Notes: generated from the sequence alone by a model not told the origin. Shown: positions 10,368-22,350, counted from the stretch's first letter. The stretch: DNA of 64,000 nucleotides from Pogonophryne albipinna (GCA_028583405.1 CM053246.1:21521570-21585569), one strand, 5' to 3'. Program-made: numbers and translations.

Positions 10368-11090
10368 CAGTGGTATAAAGTAACTTAGTACATTTACTCA
10401 AATACTGTACTTAAGTACCATTTTGAGATACTTGTGCCACACCAGTTCAGAGGTAATTAATTTTACTCCACTACATTTATTTAATACCTTTATAATTTAG
10501 AGATCTGGATGAATGATGTGAAATCTAATCAAGTGTTGAATCAGACTTTAGTTCCACCTGGAGTAAATCCACAAGCTACCCTGCAGTATACAAAGTCATT
10601 CAAACTAGCTGCACCTTCACCTGCTTTGAGAACACTTTCATGATCAATCATAAAAACATATCATATATATTATTCTGAAATGGACCAATCTGCACAACGA
10701 CTACTTTCACTGTTGCTACTTTCACTAGATTTTGATGATAATACTTTTCTACTTTTACTTGAGGAACATTTTGAATGCAGGACTTTTACTGTAACAGAGT
10801 ATTCCTACACTCTGGTACTTCTACTTTAACTCAAGTACAAGATCTGAGTACTTCTGCTTTTACTCAAGTACAAGATCTGAGTACTTCTACTTTTACTCAA
10901 GTACAAGATCTGAGTACTTCTACTTTTACTCAAGTACAAGATCTGAGTACTTCTACTTTTACTCAAGTACAAGACCTGAGTACTTCTACTTTTATTCAAG
11001 TACAAGATCTGAGTACTTCTACTTTTACTCAAGTACAAGATCTGAGTACTTCTACTTTTACTCAAGTACAAGATCTGAGTAGCTTCTCTT
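10368..11090. mobile_element. hAT-like transposon with expanded end
   Basis: Starts CAGTGGTATAAAGTAACTTA, followed by ACTCAAATACTGTACTTAAG, a terminus common in fish hAT-type MITEs, and runs through a non-coding interior. Instead of the expected matching right terminus, the sequence passes into a 33-bp tandem array built of the same GAGTACTTCTAC-type words, and the terminal CCACTG-like end is missing. Confidence 0.6.
10812..11083 (+). repeat. 33-bp minisatellite, about 8 copies
   Basis: A 33-bp unit containing CTCAAGTACAAGATCTGAG and TACTTCTACTTTTA is repeated about eight times with few changes. Because 33 is a multiple of three, it reads as an 11-residue protein repeat (TQVQDLSTSTF) in a 127-codon open frame. 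I regard that as a by-product and not a gene. Confidence 0.9.
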
Positions 11091-11350
11091 TGAATCCAGC
11101 ACTTGTATGTATTATATTGATTTCACTATGGTATTTCTTTTATATTCCAATGACATAAGTCAGCATAGTTAATCAATATCTCTGATATTTTGTAAGATGG
11201 TTTTAATCCTCTGAGAAAAAGTTTTTTTGGGGGGGAAATGTGTATTCATTTACTCATTAAAAAAAAAAACAATAACAATTGTATAAGTCAGTATAGTTAC
11301 ACTGGCATTCCTTAGTTTTTTTTTTTATTAATAAGAATTTATAACAGTAT
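11091..11350. other. short AT-rich spacer
   Basis: Contains homopolymer runs at 11222-11236 and 11258-11270 and the word AAGTCAGTATAGTT, which recurs at about 13668 on the far side of the neighbouring element. No gene seen. Confidence 0.4.
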
Positions 11351-11669
11351 TAAGGTCGCATTCACACCAGCCTTGTATAGTCCGGTTGAATCTAACCCTG
11401 GTGCGTTTACCCGCTTGGTGCGGTTCATTTGGGTCGGTGTGAACACAATCCGAGACCTCTGAAGTGAACTAAACAACCGGACTCTGGTCCGCCTAAAAGA
11501 GGTGGTCTCGGACCGCTTGCAAGTGAACCCTGGAGCTGTCCATTGCTGGTGTGAACGCAGTCCGCACCAAAAAATAGTAAGCGTAGTATTTACGAGTCAC
11601 AAGAACGCGGGTGTCTTCCAAATCTTTTGCGAAAGAGTGAAGCAGAATGAAGTGTTGAACAGTGTCGTG

Positions 11670-12853
11670 TAAAAAACAAATGCTCCGTCAACTACATACA
11701 AGTGGTGATGAGTGCTTGGAGCGGTTAGTCAAAACCTTCATCACCTCCGCCCTCCCTGACTCTCTGGACCCCCTGCAGTTTGCCTACAGAGCAAACAGGT
11801 CCACAGACGACGCCATAGCCCTCACCATCCACACTGCCCTCTCACACCTGGACCAGAGGAACACATATGTGAGAATGCTGTTCATTGATTACAGTTCAGC
11901 CTTCAATACCATTGTGCCCTCCAAGCTGGTCATCAAGCTCAGAGACCTCGGGCTCAACAGCGCCCTCTGTGACTGGATCCTGAACTTCCTGACGGGCAGA
12001 CCCCAGGCAGTGCGGGTGGGAAACATCACATCCTCCACCCTGATCCTCAACACCCGAGCCCCTCAAGGCTGCGTGCTCAGCCCTCTCCTCTACTCCCTAT
12101 TCACTCACGACTGCGTGGCCACACACAGCTCCAGCACCATCGTGAAGTTTGCTGACGACACGACCGTCATCGGCCAGATCACAGATGGCGACGAGACGGC
12201 GTACAGAGAGGAGGTCGGAAACCTGACATCTTGGTGCCAGGATAACAACCTCCATCTCAACGTCAGCAAAACCAAGGAGCTGATTGTGGATTACAGGAAG
12301 CAGCAGAGAGAGGGACACGCCCCCATCGCCATCAATGGGACTACGGTGGAGAGAGTCAGCAGCTTCAGGTTCCTCGGTGTCCACATCACTGAGGAACTGA
12401 CATGGACTCATCACTGAGGACCTGACATGGACTCTTCACACCACCACCATCACCAAAAAAGCTCCACAGCGGCTCTTCTTCCTCCGCAGGCTGAGGAGGT
12501 TCAACATAGACTCCAGGATACTCTGCAACTTCTACAGGTGCACCATAGAGAGTATCCTGACTGGCTGCATCACGGCCTGGGACGGCAGCTGCACCGCCCT
12601 CAATCGTAGAGCTTTACAGAGGGTGGTGAAAACTGCAGAGAACATCACCAGGACGGAGCTGCCATCCATGGAGGACCTTTACTCCCAGCGGCTCAGGAAG
12701 AAATCCCTCAGGATTATAAAAGACCCCCATCACCCCAGCCACAAACTGTTCAGTCTGCTGCCGTCTGTCAGGCGTTACCGCAGCATACGGACAAAAATCA
12801 CCAGATTCAGAGACAGTTTCCTCCCACAGGCAATAAGACTGTTAAACACCTGA
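11670..12853 (+). pseudogene. CR1/Rex1-like reverse transcriptase, frameshifted
   Basis: RT blocks in order: [24 protein letters not shown] (catalytic Asp present), [12 protein letters not shown] and KFADDTTV (FADD box at 12148-12159), then [11 protein letters not shown]. The first frame stops at 12415-12417. Coding sequence resumes in the next frame (QRLFFLRRLRRF, then SIRTKITRFRDSF) and ends at 12853. The shift is produced by a 25-bp tandem duplication at 12385-12434. A small deletion near 11709 also disturbs the N-terminal end (VVM-CLERL). The Gly usually preceding APQG is Arg here. Endonuclease is absent through 5' truncation. Confidence 0.85.
12385..12434 (+). repeat. 25-bp tandem duplication causing a frameshift
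   Basis: Two copies of a 25-bp unit beginning ATCACTGAGGA and ending GACATGGACTC lie head to tail, with one A/C difference. 25 is not divisible by three, and the observed +1 frame change downstream is exactly what this duplication predicts. Confidence 0.9.
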
Positions 12854-13550
12854 ACTGTTGTAACAACATCCATAACATTCATCTGCTTAGTCATTATTTA
12901 TCTATTATCTAATATATCATTCCGATAGCTTGTATATAGACTCTTATTTCACTATTTCACTTTTTTTTAAACTATTTTTCTTTTTGTGTTTACTTTGTAA
13001 TATTTACTTGTACTATGTTTTTCTGTATTATTGTGTTGCACTGTTGGAGAAGCCTGCGACCTAAGATTTCCATCGACATAACTACTCTGTAGCTACAGTA
13101 TGTTCGTATGACAAATAAAGAACCTTGAACAAGTAAGAACACCTGTCGTCGGTGAAACGCCCTCCTGATTGCAGAACGTCTCTCATTATGTGTTATAATG
13201 TTTTTTAACGGACGTTGTCTGATTATATAATCATATGCGCGGGCCGCTAGTGTCTGTTGATCTCCAGATTAACAGCAGCATGACAATAACCTGCCGAAAG
13301 TGCCGATGCTCCATGGCGGAGACTCCGGTAGAAATTGCCGGGATTTGCGTTATTACCCCCTTAATGTCTGACCAATGGTTGAACAGCATTTCCGTGCACA
13401 TGACTTGTGTTTAAAGTTTACAGTCCGTTTGAGTGTTGCCCGTGTGAACGCAAACCGAACCTTCTGAAAAATGAAACAATGTAACAAACTGTCGTCTGGT
13501 GCGCACCAGAGAAGCGGACTATTAGGTGTGAATCTGTGAATGCGACCTAA

Positions 13551-14948
13551 TTTCCTGATCTTCTGTACACTAACCAAAACGTGACGTTAATTAGATCATG
13601 TTTACAATATAGGGATTAAATACATTTCAGTGGCATGGAACATTTGTACAAATGAACTAATCTATAAAAAAAGTCAGTATAGTTATTTGTATTTTTGATA
13701 TAATGTTATGCGTAAACATTGGACCTGACTATGCCATGACCCTGGTATGTCTTAGTGTTTTTTTATAAGAATGTACAACAATGTGCATTTTCTTAATAAA
13801 CACTGTGATCATTTCTCACAGGAACGTAAGATGCCGTACCATCGTAACCCTATCATGACCTTACCTCAGATATTTTGCAATACAGTCTCAATAAAACTCT
13901 ATGAAGTGTGACTGTCTGCAGAAGATTTCTCCATCCTCTGGAGTATCTGCTCTGCGTCATATATTTAGCGCCTGACCTCACAAACCAAAGTGTCTTGCAC
14001 CTTTGGTTGAGAGCGGCAAAGGGAAAGTAACACTTGAGGCGATGTGCAAAGTCTGTGTGTCTCGTATGTGGAGGAACACAGTGTACTCCAGTGGAGATCT
14101 GTAAACACACGTACAGGAGTTTGAAGACTTATTCCAGGGTGCTACAGTATGTATCCTTTTGGGGAAACTAGTGAAAACCACTGGAGGTAAAAGTGTTAGT
14201 TTCTCACTTATCGCCTGTCTATCTGTGCATCTGACCAATATACCAGCTTATAACACAGATTTACATGTAGAAATATATACTGTTATTGCACCTCCATCAA
14301 AAGAAAACATGACAGGATGATGTAGATTCACTATGTCTACAATAAACTGCATTTCAGTTAAAGAATGGGCATACACTCATTTACAACATACATTTAAATG
14401 ATGACTGTGTTGGCCCAATTCAAACGGGCTTACGATATTTTGTGGCTGTAGAAAAACTAATTTCAAGTCCTAATTACTTTCAAAGTGGATTTTCAAAATG
14501 ATCCATCATGGATTTAATGTACTCCCAAACATCCCAAAAACAACACGATTATCTGGCTCCTCCTGATCTCAATGCAAACTCCCCTCTTAAATAACGTGTA
14601 CTGAAACAACATGAGTCCTATAAGCCGAATATGATTTATCCATAACATTTCACATCACGTATAGCATTTATACAGGTTCCTTTGCAACAGTTCAAAAATC
14701 CCATGGCTGTAGTCGAATATTTGTATTTAGGCAAGGCAAAGCGAAAATAATCAATACACATAACACAGGTATAAAATATATGAATCAAAGTTACCGTCCA
14801 GTATGAGATATGACTAGTTTAATTCAAAACAACGACAAAAAGAAAGGTCGAGAGTTGCAGCGGACCTGAAGGATTTACTTTGAAATGTGACGGAGTGGGA
14901 TATCTTTCTCCTCTTAATTTACAAATACATAGTTTTTTAAGGTACACA
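13551..14948. other. unique DNA without genes
   Basis: No transposon termini or coding motifs recognised. Open frames on the minus strand around 13850-14240 have no recognisable domain. Confidence 0.45.
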
Positions 14949-14952
14949 TTAA

Positions 14953-15656
14953 AGGGGACCTATCATGCAAAATGCACTTTTTGATGTCTTTTATACATGT
15001 GTCCCCGGTGCGTCAGGGAACTCACGCGGCGTCAGAAAATAAAACCCTCTCTCTTTTCCCCCGTACCCAAATCTCTAAAAACGGGAACACCGGAGCTGAT
15101 CCAGATTTGCAGCTGATTTGACGTATATCGGCCGCGGACCCACGGCCCAATCAGAAACGTTGCTATCAGAATCAATGCCCGTCTGTTTTGGACGTAATAT
15201 GGTCGGTGTTTACATTAGCATCGCTAACACTCAGAGCTAACCTGTACTGGAGAGCATGTGTGTGAAGAAGCAGGAAGTAAAAAGGAACTCACCTTGTGGT
15301 ATAACCGGCAAGAGAGAAAGCCTTTGAGCTCCAAACTGTTTCAGAGAGAATCCTTGATAATCCATGATATATATATATAATCCTTGCATTTCATCACGGC
15401 AGCATTTTAGACAGTATCTGCCAGGTCCCGCATGAGCCGGCATAAGCTCCGCCCCCTCTTATTTTGTTCAGTTAAAAAGAGACCTGTTTATACACAGAAT
15501 CAGCACTTTTGGAACAGAAAGAAATATAGAGGGATATGAGACATGGCAAGAATGGGTGATCTGTTTGGTATTTTGACAAAAAACAATTCATAGACATGTT
15601 TTTTATATTTAATTTATATATCTGCTGTTGCCTAAAAATAGCATGATAGGTGACCT
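14953..15656. mobile_element. 704-bp TTAA-flanked MITE
   Basis: Flanked by TTAA at 14949-14952 and 15657-15660. Left end AGGGGACCTATCATGC, right end GCATGATAGGTGACCT: 16 bp with one mismatch. The TTAA target suggests mobilisation by a piggyBac or Kolobok-type transposase. Interior is non-coding with a (TA)n run at 15367-15381. Confidence 0.88.
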
Positions 15657-15660
15657 TTAA

Positions 15661-17215
15661 AACAAAAAATAACATAGTCCCTGTGATCATGAAACAAACG
15701 TTTTATCTGTAAACAAAGATTGTTTTCATGGTCTGAGAAGGTACTTGTGTATCAAAGTATGACATGTTTCATACAAATATTTACATTTCTCATTTATTAG
15801 AAGTTTTTTACAGTTCTTTAGCCATAATTGTTCAATCTGGTTATTGATTTCTGAGCCAATTTGATATTAACGTTCAATAGTTTGATACTGCTTGTGAAAA
15901 TATGAAGAAAACAATGTCTGCACAATGATTAAAAACGTAATAAACACTTTATTTTGTTGAGTAGTTTTGATACTTGAAGTGCACATGTGCAGTTTTCCCG
16001 TCCTGACTCATTTCCTGTGGACACAGCGGTCTCTTTAATATTCTCATGTCCTCATGTAGTCGCACTAATTGTGATGTGCACACCTGCTGATAATCACTCT
16101 AATGACCACGGCTCCCTGAGCAGAATACTAGCTGCCAGTAAGCATCAACTGCTACCAGGATAAATAATGATAATAAGAATGCTTTCTGGAAATTAGCAGT
16201 GAGTTACAGGCTATCCTTCTCTGAGTACGAGCACAATGTTTTCTTAAATGACCATTCAAATACTTTAAGTAGACAGTAGTAGCCATGGTGCAAACGTGAC
16301 AGTTTTAAATGCTCCATTTTGATTCAAAGCTAATCAATTACTTTTACAACATGATGGTGGACTTTTTAATGTTTTTCATACTATAAATATCTCTTTAGGC
16401 ATTTACAGACAAGCACCATTTGAATTCATTCCAATATCTTATTTCTCGGAAAAGTTGAATATATTTTTGTGAACAGTTAGACAAGGAATGAGAGACCTCC
16501 GTATATAATTAATGTTGTGTTTTATAAATTTCAAGTGTGTTGTTTTAACTATATTTGAATGAATGAAGTGTCTTTGAGTTTCAAGAAAAGCGCTTTTTAA
16601 ATAAAATGCATTATTATTATAAACACATTAGTACTATTAAACGTAATCATGCTTAACATTAGCCGCCTTTAGCTTAGCAGTGTTGAGTTTTACTATTGTG
16701 ATCGTGATGTCGTTTTTTTTTTACTTCTGGCGATTTAATTTAGGTTATCCTGCTGAAAAAATGGTGTAGCCGAAACATCATTAACTTATGTTTACCACAG
16801 AACTTGTTTTTGCAATATTCTGTAATCCAATCGAAAATTCCCATTTCCTTGACGATGCTAACTTTCACATCGACCTAACCCTCCTCCCTGCACCACTTTA
16901 TTTAAACTACCGCCCCTGCTGGTATGAACAGTCCTTCCTCTCAAGTGTGAGCAGAAAGTAGCTGATCGTTGTATGTAGTTTTTGCGGCAACACAAATCAA
17001 AGTAATTTCTTTGATGTGTGTTTGGTGTGTCAGGGCCTTTAGATCAGAGGAATAACACGTATGCATTTTGAAAAGCTGCACAGTTCCTCTTTGATTTTTC
17101 TTACTACATTGACTTTAGAAAATACATTTTGAGTTTGTTCCCTAACAGCAACGTTCCTTCGTTCCCTTCCCTCCTGTCTCTCTGCCTCGTTAGCAGACCT
17201 CATTCGGTTCATCAC
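15661..17215. other. unique DNA with one LINE tail fragment
   Basis: Mostly AT-rich unique sequence. At about 16565-16622 a short piece reading GTGTCTTTGAG, AAAAGCGC, AAATAAAATGCATTATTATTA matches the 3' tail type of fish L2 elements. The same tail type follows the L2 coding fragment at 26276-26520. Confidence 0.5.
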
Positions 17216-18432
17216 CAGAGAAGGCAAAAGTACACACATCCTTTACTCAAGTAGAAGTACAGATACTCGTGTTTAAAGATACTCTGGTAAAAGTAGAAGT
17301 ACTGACTAAACTTCTTTACTCAAGTAAAAGTAAAGAGGGCTTTGAAATGTACTTCAGTAAAAAGTACCCATAGCTAGCAGCTGTTTTAAAGAGTACCTGA
17401 ACTCCCTTTATATGAATAGAACAATAATATTCATTGTTAGCTAATGAATGTTTCCATGCTGAACAACGGCAACATGACAACGTTTCCATTGGTCCCTCTT
17501 CTTTAGACAAGACCAGGAAATGATGGATACACGGATTGTGTTCAAATCAATAGGCACGCAATGACTCTAAATAATAATGATCACGCCACCAAACACACAT
17601 TCAGACTAAAGGAACCAGCTGTTTGGAAAATGAGAGAAGTAGAAAGTACAGGTATTTGTGTTCAACATGTAAGAAGTAGAAAGTACAGGTATTTGAGTTC
17701 AACATGTAAGAAGTAGAAAGTTCAGGTATTTGAGTTCAACATGTAAGAAGTAGAAAGTACAGGTATTTGTGTTCAACATGTAAGAAGTACAAAGTACAGG
17801 TATTTGTGTTCAACATGAGAGAAGTAGAAAGTTCAGGTATTTGGGTTCAACATGTAAGAAGTAGAAAGTACAGGTATTTGTGTTCAACATGTGAGAAGTA
17901 GAAAGTTCAGGTATTTGAGTTCAACATGTAAGAAGTAGAAAGTACAGGTATTTGTGTTCAACATGTAAGAAGTACAAAGTACAGGTATTTGTGTTCAACG
18001 TGTAAGAAGTACAAAGTACAGGTATTTGTGTTCAACGTGTAAGAAGTAGAAAGTACAGGTATTTGTGTTCAACATGTAAGAAGTAGAAAGTACAGGTATT
18101 TGTGTTCAACATGTAAGAAGTACAAAGTACAGGTATTTGTGTTCAACGTAAGAAGTAGAAAGTACAGGTATTTGTGTTCAACGTGTAAGAAGTAGAAAGT
18201 ACAGGTATTTGTGTTCAACATGTAAGAAGTAGAAAGTACAGGTATTTGTGTTCAACATGTAAGAAGTAGAAAGTACAGGTATTTGGGTTCAACATGTAAG
18301 AAGTAGAAAGTACAGGTATTTGTGTTCAACATGTAAAAAGTCAAAGTAAAAAGTTGTCAGAAAAACAAGTAGTGGAGTAAAGTACTGATACCAGAGCCAT
18401 GTACAGTAACGAAGTATTTGTACTCCACTAAT
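17216..18432 (+). mobile_element. non-autonomous DNA transposon carrying a 37-bp array, copy 1
   Basis: Starts CAGAGAAGGCAAAAGTACAC and shares its first 400 bp with the right part of the element at 60579-61814 in reverse orientation, including CAACATGACAACGTTTCCA and ATGATGGATACACGGAT-type segments. After the tandem array it continues into AAGTAGTGGAGTAAAGTACT and a degraded end near 18432 (the intact partner begins CAGAGGTGGGAAGTAGTGG). No transposase is present. Confidence 0.8.
17630..18340 (+). repeat. 37-bp minisatellite inside a transposon, about 19 copies
   Basis: The unit contains AGAAAGTACAGGTATTTGTG and TTCAACATGTAAGAAGT. About 19 head-to-tail copies differ at a few positions (TTGTG/TTGAG/TTGGG, AGAAAG/ACAAAG, AACATG/AACGTG); one unit has a 2-base deletion near 18148. 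The same unit makes the array at 60701-61400. Confidence 0.93.
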
Positions 18433-18440
18433 TTCCAATG

Positions 18441-18960
18441 TGCGGGTGTCCTCTCACACTGATTCATATGTTAATGTGTTCCTCAGACGACTCCCGGAGC
18501 GTCAGATTGTCCCGCCTTCTCCTCAGTCTCTTCATCTTGCACCCAAACTCACCGTGAAAACTGAGCTTCATCCCGCCTCCCACCCACTCCATTCTGTTGA
18601 CTTCAATTTTGTTTTCTTTTTCCTGCACTGGGAATTGCATTTCTTGGATAAACAATGCATTGAAATGTCACCAGATTCCATGGAGTCCTAGAGAGCTGCT
18701 GTGTTGACATTAGACATTAAGCAGCATTTCATATCATATTAAAGTGTGACAACAACAGCGTACAACTGCAGCTTTCAGAAATGCCATTCTCACAGAGCGA
18801 GCTATGAAGCATATCGTATTGATATTATATACTCCAGATCACAGCCTGAAGGGAAACATATGCTGCTGGAGAGTCAGCTGTATGACTTTAAATCATCATG
18901 TGGAAAATAAAGCACATTACACAGTACATTTTGAGCATTTCTCTGGTCTTCATCATTACA
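18441..18960. other. no gene seen
   Basis: Unique sequence. Open frames on both strands around 18440-18690 lack recognisable domains. Confidence 0.4.
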
Positions 18961-19143
18961 ATTAGAATCAGGAATCCTTTATTAGTCCGTCAGCGGGGAA
19001 ATTAACAATAGGCGCGTTCACACCGGAGTACTTTTACCCGTACTTTTCCCGTTTGGTTCCTTTGGTTTGCGTTCACACCAAAAAGAGTACTTAATTCCGA
19101 GAACTTTTACCCCCATTTTCAGTGCCTGCTAGAGAGGTGGTAC

Positions 19144-19415
19144 CAGGGCCAACCCTGGCCAACATGAGGCCCCACGCAAAGTTATATGATGAGGCCCTCT
19201 GTAGCGCCCCCCCCCCTCGTCGTCATCAACGGGGGGGGGGGGGGGCTAGTGGAGCCTCGCAGCGGCGAAACCATTCCGCGCCACACTAATTGCGCCGCAT
19301 AAGCGCATAGGTGCGTGGCATTTGCGTTTAGGCACCCTCCACAAGATGAGGCCCCCTCCGCAAGGTGAGGCCACACGGAGTCTGCATGATCGGCCTGTAG
19401 GGAGGGACGGCCCTG
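19144..19415. mobile_element. 272-bp hAT MITE, 8-bp duplication GGTGGTAC
   Basis: Termini CAGGGCCAACC and ACGGCCCTG, flanked by perfect GGTGGTAC at 19136-19143 and 19416-19423. CA...TG ends and an 8-bp duplication are the hAT signature. Interior contains C and G runs (19207-19216, 19231-19244) and GAGGCCC words. No coding capacity. Confidence 0.9.
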
Positions 19416-19689
19416 GGTGGTACTATCTTGGGGAGAAAAAAGTACCAATTTCGATTGGCTGGGCGAATTGCAAACCACGCCCCGTAAAACTCTGAAAAGT
19501 TTTGTGAAGCCGCCATTGTATTTGCTGGCATTAGCATTATTAGCATTAGCATTAGCCCAGCGCACAAACGCAGAGAGACTAACTTATGGCAACACAAAAG
19601 AAAACATGGGAGCGGTGGAGATGAGGAGGTGTCGGCGTTCTGGCGATTTTCTCGGAAGGCTTCAGTAGAAGCCAGTCCCCAACTCCGGG

Positions 19690-20300
19690 GACTTCGGGTG
19701 GCAGTCAGTGGCGAACCGTCAGGGCCTTCAAGGTATTCAGAGAATACCCTGGAACACTCAGATAAAACAAAAAATCGATTTAATTATATAAATAAAATGT
19801 ATATAAAATGAATAAGTGAGAATCGTATCTGTGTTGTTGATCTGTAATATTACAGTGTTACGTTGATTTGTTTATCCTTCTCGGACCATGCACTACGCAT
19901 TTCAGTGGGTTTGTGTTAGAAAAGAAAGCAACCAATCAGATCTTGTTCTGGGTCTCTGGGTAGAATATCCTTCAACCAAGGTATTCTACATCCTTGATCG
20001 AATGCCCTGGCCGTTGCACTGAATGAGAGCCTACGTTTGGACTGACAGTTTGATCAACCAATCATATATTGATTTGTAGCCAATGGGCGTATTCTTTCAG
20101 AGTTTCCCTCGGTTCCAGGGTATTCCAAAACAAGGGTTCCCAAACTTTGCCATGCCAAGGACCCCCATATAGCATTATCGTCTGGCGGGGACCCCCGTGC
20201 TGCAATTTTTTGCAACAGCGGCGGCGGGGGGTGTGTGTGTCTACAGATGGTCCAGTTGTGATAGACACGGTTCACCACTGGTGGCAGTATACGCCGTGAA
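19690..20300. mobile_element. partial hAT-like sequences inside the 19-20.5 kb element
   Basis: CAGTGGCGAACCGTCAGGGC near 19705 resembles a hAT-type start. A second start-like segment AAGGGTTCCCAAACTTTGCC lies at about 20133, followed by GGACCCCC words typical of another fish MITE. Opposite ends were not identified, so the boundaries are open. Confidence 0.35.
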
Positions 20301-20659
20301 GTTGTTTGCGGCCTGCCAGTAAACCCAAAGCAGAAGAAGAAGAAGTGACATCAGCGGCTTCATTTGCATAATCTTCCCTCAGGGACTTATTCCGGTGTGA
20401 ACGCGATCTACTCTTTAGTTCCATGGGGGAACTAAGTGCTGAGAACTAAGTACGGCAAAGTACTTGGTGTGAAAGCGGCTATTGTAACAGCAAAGGGACA
20501 GTGCAGGAAAAAGGCAAAATTAGAGTTTTAACAAAATAAATTACGAACCGAGCACAGGTTAATAAAGAAAAACAAATAAGTACACATCCATGGGAAAAAA
20601 GCAGCATTAAGATAACATATACAAGTGATGAGGATGGAAGTTTTTTTCACAGATACTAT

Positions 20660-21185
20660 GTGCCCGTGATAAATAAACACACACACACACACATATTATT
20701 GTAGTTGAGTTTTGACAGCATCCATCAAACTCGATTTGTTGCCTTAATGGTCTGTGTTTCTGAACAACGTCTGTGTCTGCATATAATGTTCGTATTTAGT
20801 CTCCTGATTTTAAATGGGAATTAAATCATTTGAGTGTTCCCAAAGAACCGGTGTTCTGCAGTTTGTGTGGGCCTACTGTACTGTTGCACAGTTTACTGTA
20901 GAAACTATGTCCAGGACAAGGTGTTTGGAAGTTTTGGAAGATTCATAGCTAACCACACTGAAGATTATGGAGGTATTGATCAGTCTTCTCATATCTCTAA
21001 CATCACCAGAAGTCATAATTTAAGGGGTCATTTCTCAAAATGTTCCCTGTGTGGTTTATTCACCATTACAATAGCCCCACCTAAAATAATTTCCACCAGC
21101 CGCCACTGTCCTAACCTTAACCATAACCAACACATGCCTAACCCTTAACCTTAACCTTACCCTTACCCTAATCCTAAACCTAACC
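20660..21185. other. no gene; CCTTAACC-rich segment at 21108-21185
   Basis: Unique sequence with a short (AC)n at 20680-20693. From about 21108 the strand is rich in AACCTTAACC/ACCCTTACCCTAA words, a degenerate telomere-like pattern that recurs widely beside fish AC repeats. It is too irregular to be a telomeric array. Confidence 0.45.
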
Positions 21186-21189
21186 AAGT

Positions 21190-21513
<324 letters not shown>

Positions 21514-22009
21514 ACTTTGTATTGTATTATTGTATTGTATGAGAGAGGTTCCAGGTTGAATTGAGGCGGATATTTTTAATGTTCAGAGGTTGTTTTGTTT
21601 AATATTCATGAGAATATTTTTCATTCTGATATGAATGATAATAAACAAACATTTGCATAAAGCACATTTGTCCACTCATATGTTGATCAGAGTATTAAAA
21701 ACTTGAAAAATATCCCTCTAAGCCTGAAGGAACATTTAGAACAGATAGAAAATGTGCGATTAATCGCGATTAAATATTTTAATCAACTGACAGCCCAATA
21801 TATTTATATAAATATATACAATTTCAGAATCAAACAGAGCACTCTCATATTAACGTAACACTATCAGATACTGGATATATCCCCCCCCCCTCTATGGTCG
21901 CAACAATGAGGGAAATAAATTACGGGCCAAAAGTTGTATTTACAAGTATTAAAAGTAAGCAGAGGACACCAAACCAACTGAGACCTGTCTGTCCGCTGCA
22001 TCTACGCAC
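21514..22009. other. no gene seen
   Basis: AT-rich with a C run at 21882-21891. The segment ATGTGCGATTAATCGCGATTAA (about 21750-21772) contains a small palindrome. Nothing else named. Confidence 0.4.
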
Positions 22010-22057
22010 ACACTGTACCACACACACCTACACCACACACACACCTACACCACACAC

Positions 22058-22143
<86 letters not shown>
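22010..22143 (+). repeat. (AC)n microsatellite, imperfect start
   Basis: An interrupted (ACACCTAC)-type start (22010-22050) leads into nearly pure (AC)n to 22143. Confidence 0.95.
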
Positions 22144-22146
<3 letters not shown>

Positions 22147-22215
22147 CAGCTCCTAAAGCATATAATCAGGCTACAGCCGTTGTGTATTTTATTATGTGAA
22201 GCACTAAATGGTCTT

Positions 22216-22350
22216 AGAAAAATATCGACTCTTTGTTTGTAGTTATCTACTAAACTAAAGCAAATAAAGAGAGTAGGCCTGTTATACTGAGTGATATATA
22301 TTATACACACTGCTCTGCTTTCTGCACGGACCTCAAGCTGTTCTCACTGT
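22216..22350 (+). repeat. dispersed repeat shared with 49740-49882
   Basis: About 135 bp, from AGAAAAATAT through AAAGAGAGTAGGCCTGTTAT to CTTTCTGCACGGACCTCA, is nearly identical to 49740-49882 in the same orientation. Here it leads directly into a TTAA-type MITE; at 49.9 kb it leads elsewhere. Class unknown. Confidence 0.75.

Larger units (their letters stand above)
11670..13130 (+). mobile_element. 5'-truncated CR1/Rex1-like LINE
   Basis: Carries the RT domain and C-terminal region but no endonuclease. The 3' UTR ends with GTATGACAAATAAAGAACC and a short TTGAAC tail. A related 3' end lies at 45545-45765. The family is common in fish and related to CR1/Rex1; the exact name is uncertain. Its left boundary is fixed only by coding similarity (about 11670-11690). 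Confidence 0.82.
11354..13547. mobile_element. PIF/Harbinger-like element, TAA target duplication, with nested LINE
   Basis: Left end GGTCGCATTCACACC, right end GTGTGAATCTGTGAATGCGACC; the outer 10 bases are perfect inverted repeats. TAA flanks at 11351-11353 and 13548-13550 fit the 3-bp TWA duplication of PIF/Harbinger. Interior words such as GGTGTGAAC and TGGTCCG recur on both sides. A LINE fragment at about 11670-13130 sits inside, so the element without it is about 730 bp. No transposase is visible. Confidence 0.78.
19006..20484. mobile_element. TAA-flanked PIF/Harbinger-like element with nested hAT
   Basis: Left end CAATAGGCGCGTTCACACC, right end GGTGTGAAAGCGGCTATTG, imperfect inverted repeats. 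TAA flanks lie at 19003-19005 and 20485-20487, and the host LINE tail reads through when the insert is removed. Subterminal words AGTACTTTTACCC and AACTAAGTACGGCAAAGTACTT are partly complementary. The interior holds a 272-bp hAT MITE and other DNA-transposon-like pieces. Confidence 0.72.
18965..20660 (-). repeat. LINE 3' fragment split by a DNA transposon
   Basis: The segment GAATCAGGAATCCTTTATTAG then GTCAGCGGGGAAATTAA, followed after the inserted element by CAGCAAAGGGACAGTGCA, is a fish LINE tail family read on the minus strand (AATAAAGGATTCCTGATTC in transcript sense). The intervening 19006-20484 is a later insertion. The right part fades near 20600-20660. Confidence 0.6.

Noticed and set aside
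10775..11158. 127-codon TQVQDLSTSTF repeat protein
   Set aside because: Entirely produced by the 33-bp minisatellite in a transposon end.
21108..21185. Interstitial telomere array
   Set aside because: Repeats are irregular CCTTAACC/CCCTTACC words and not (TTAGGG)n.
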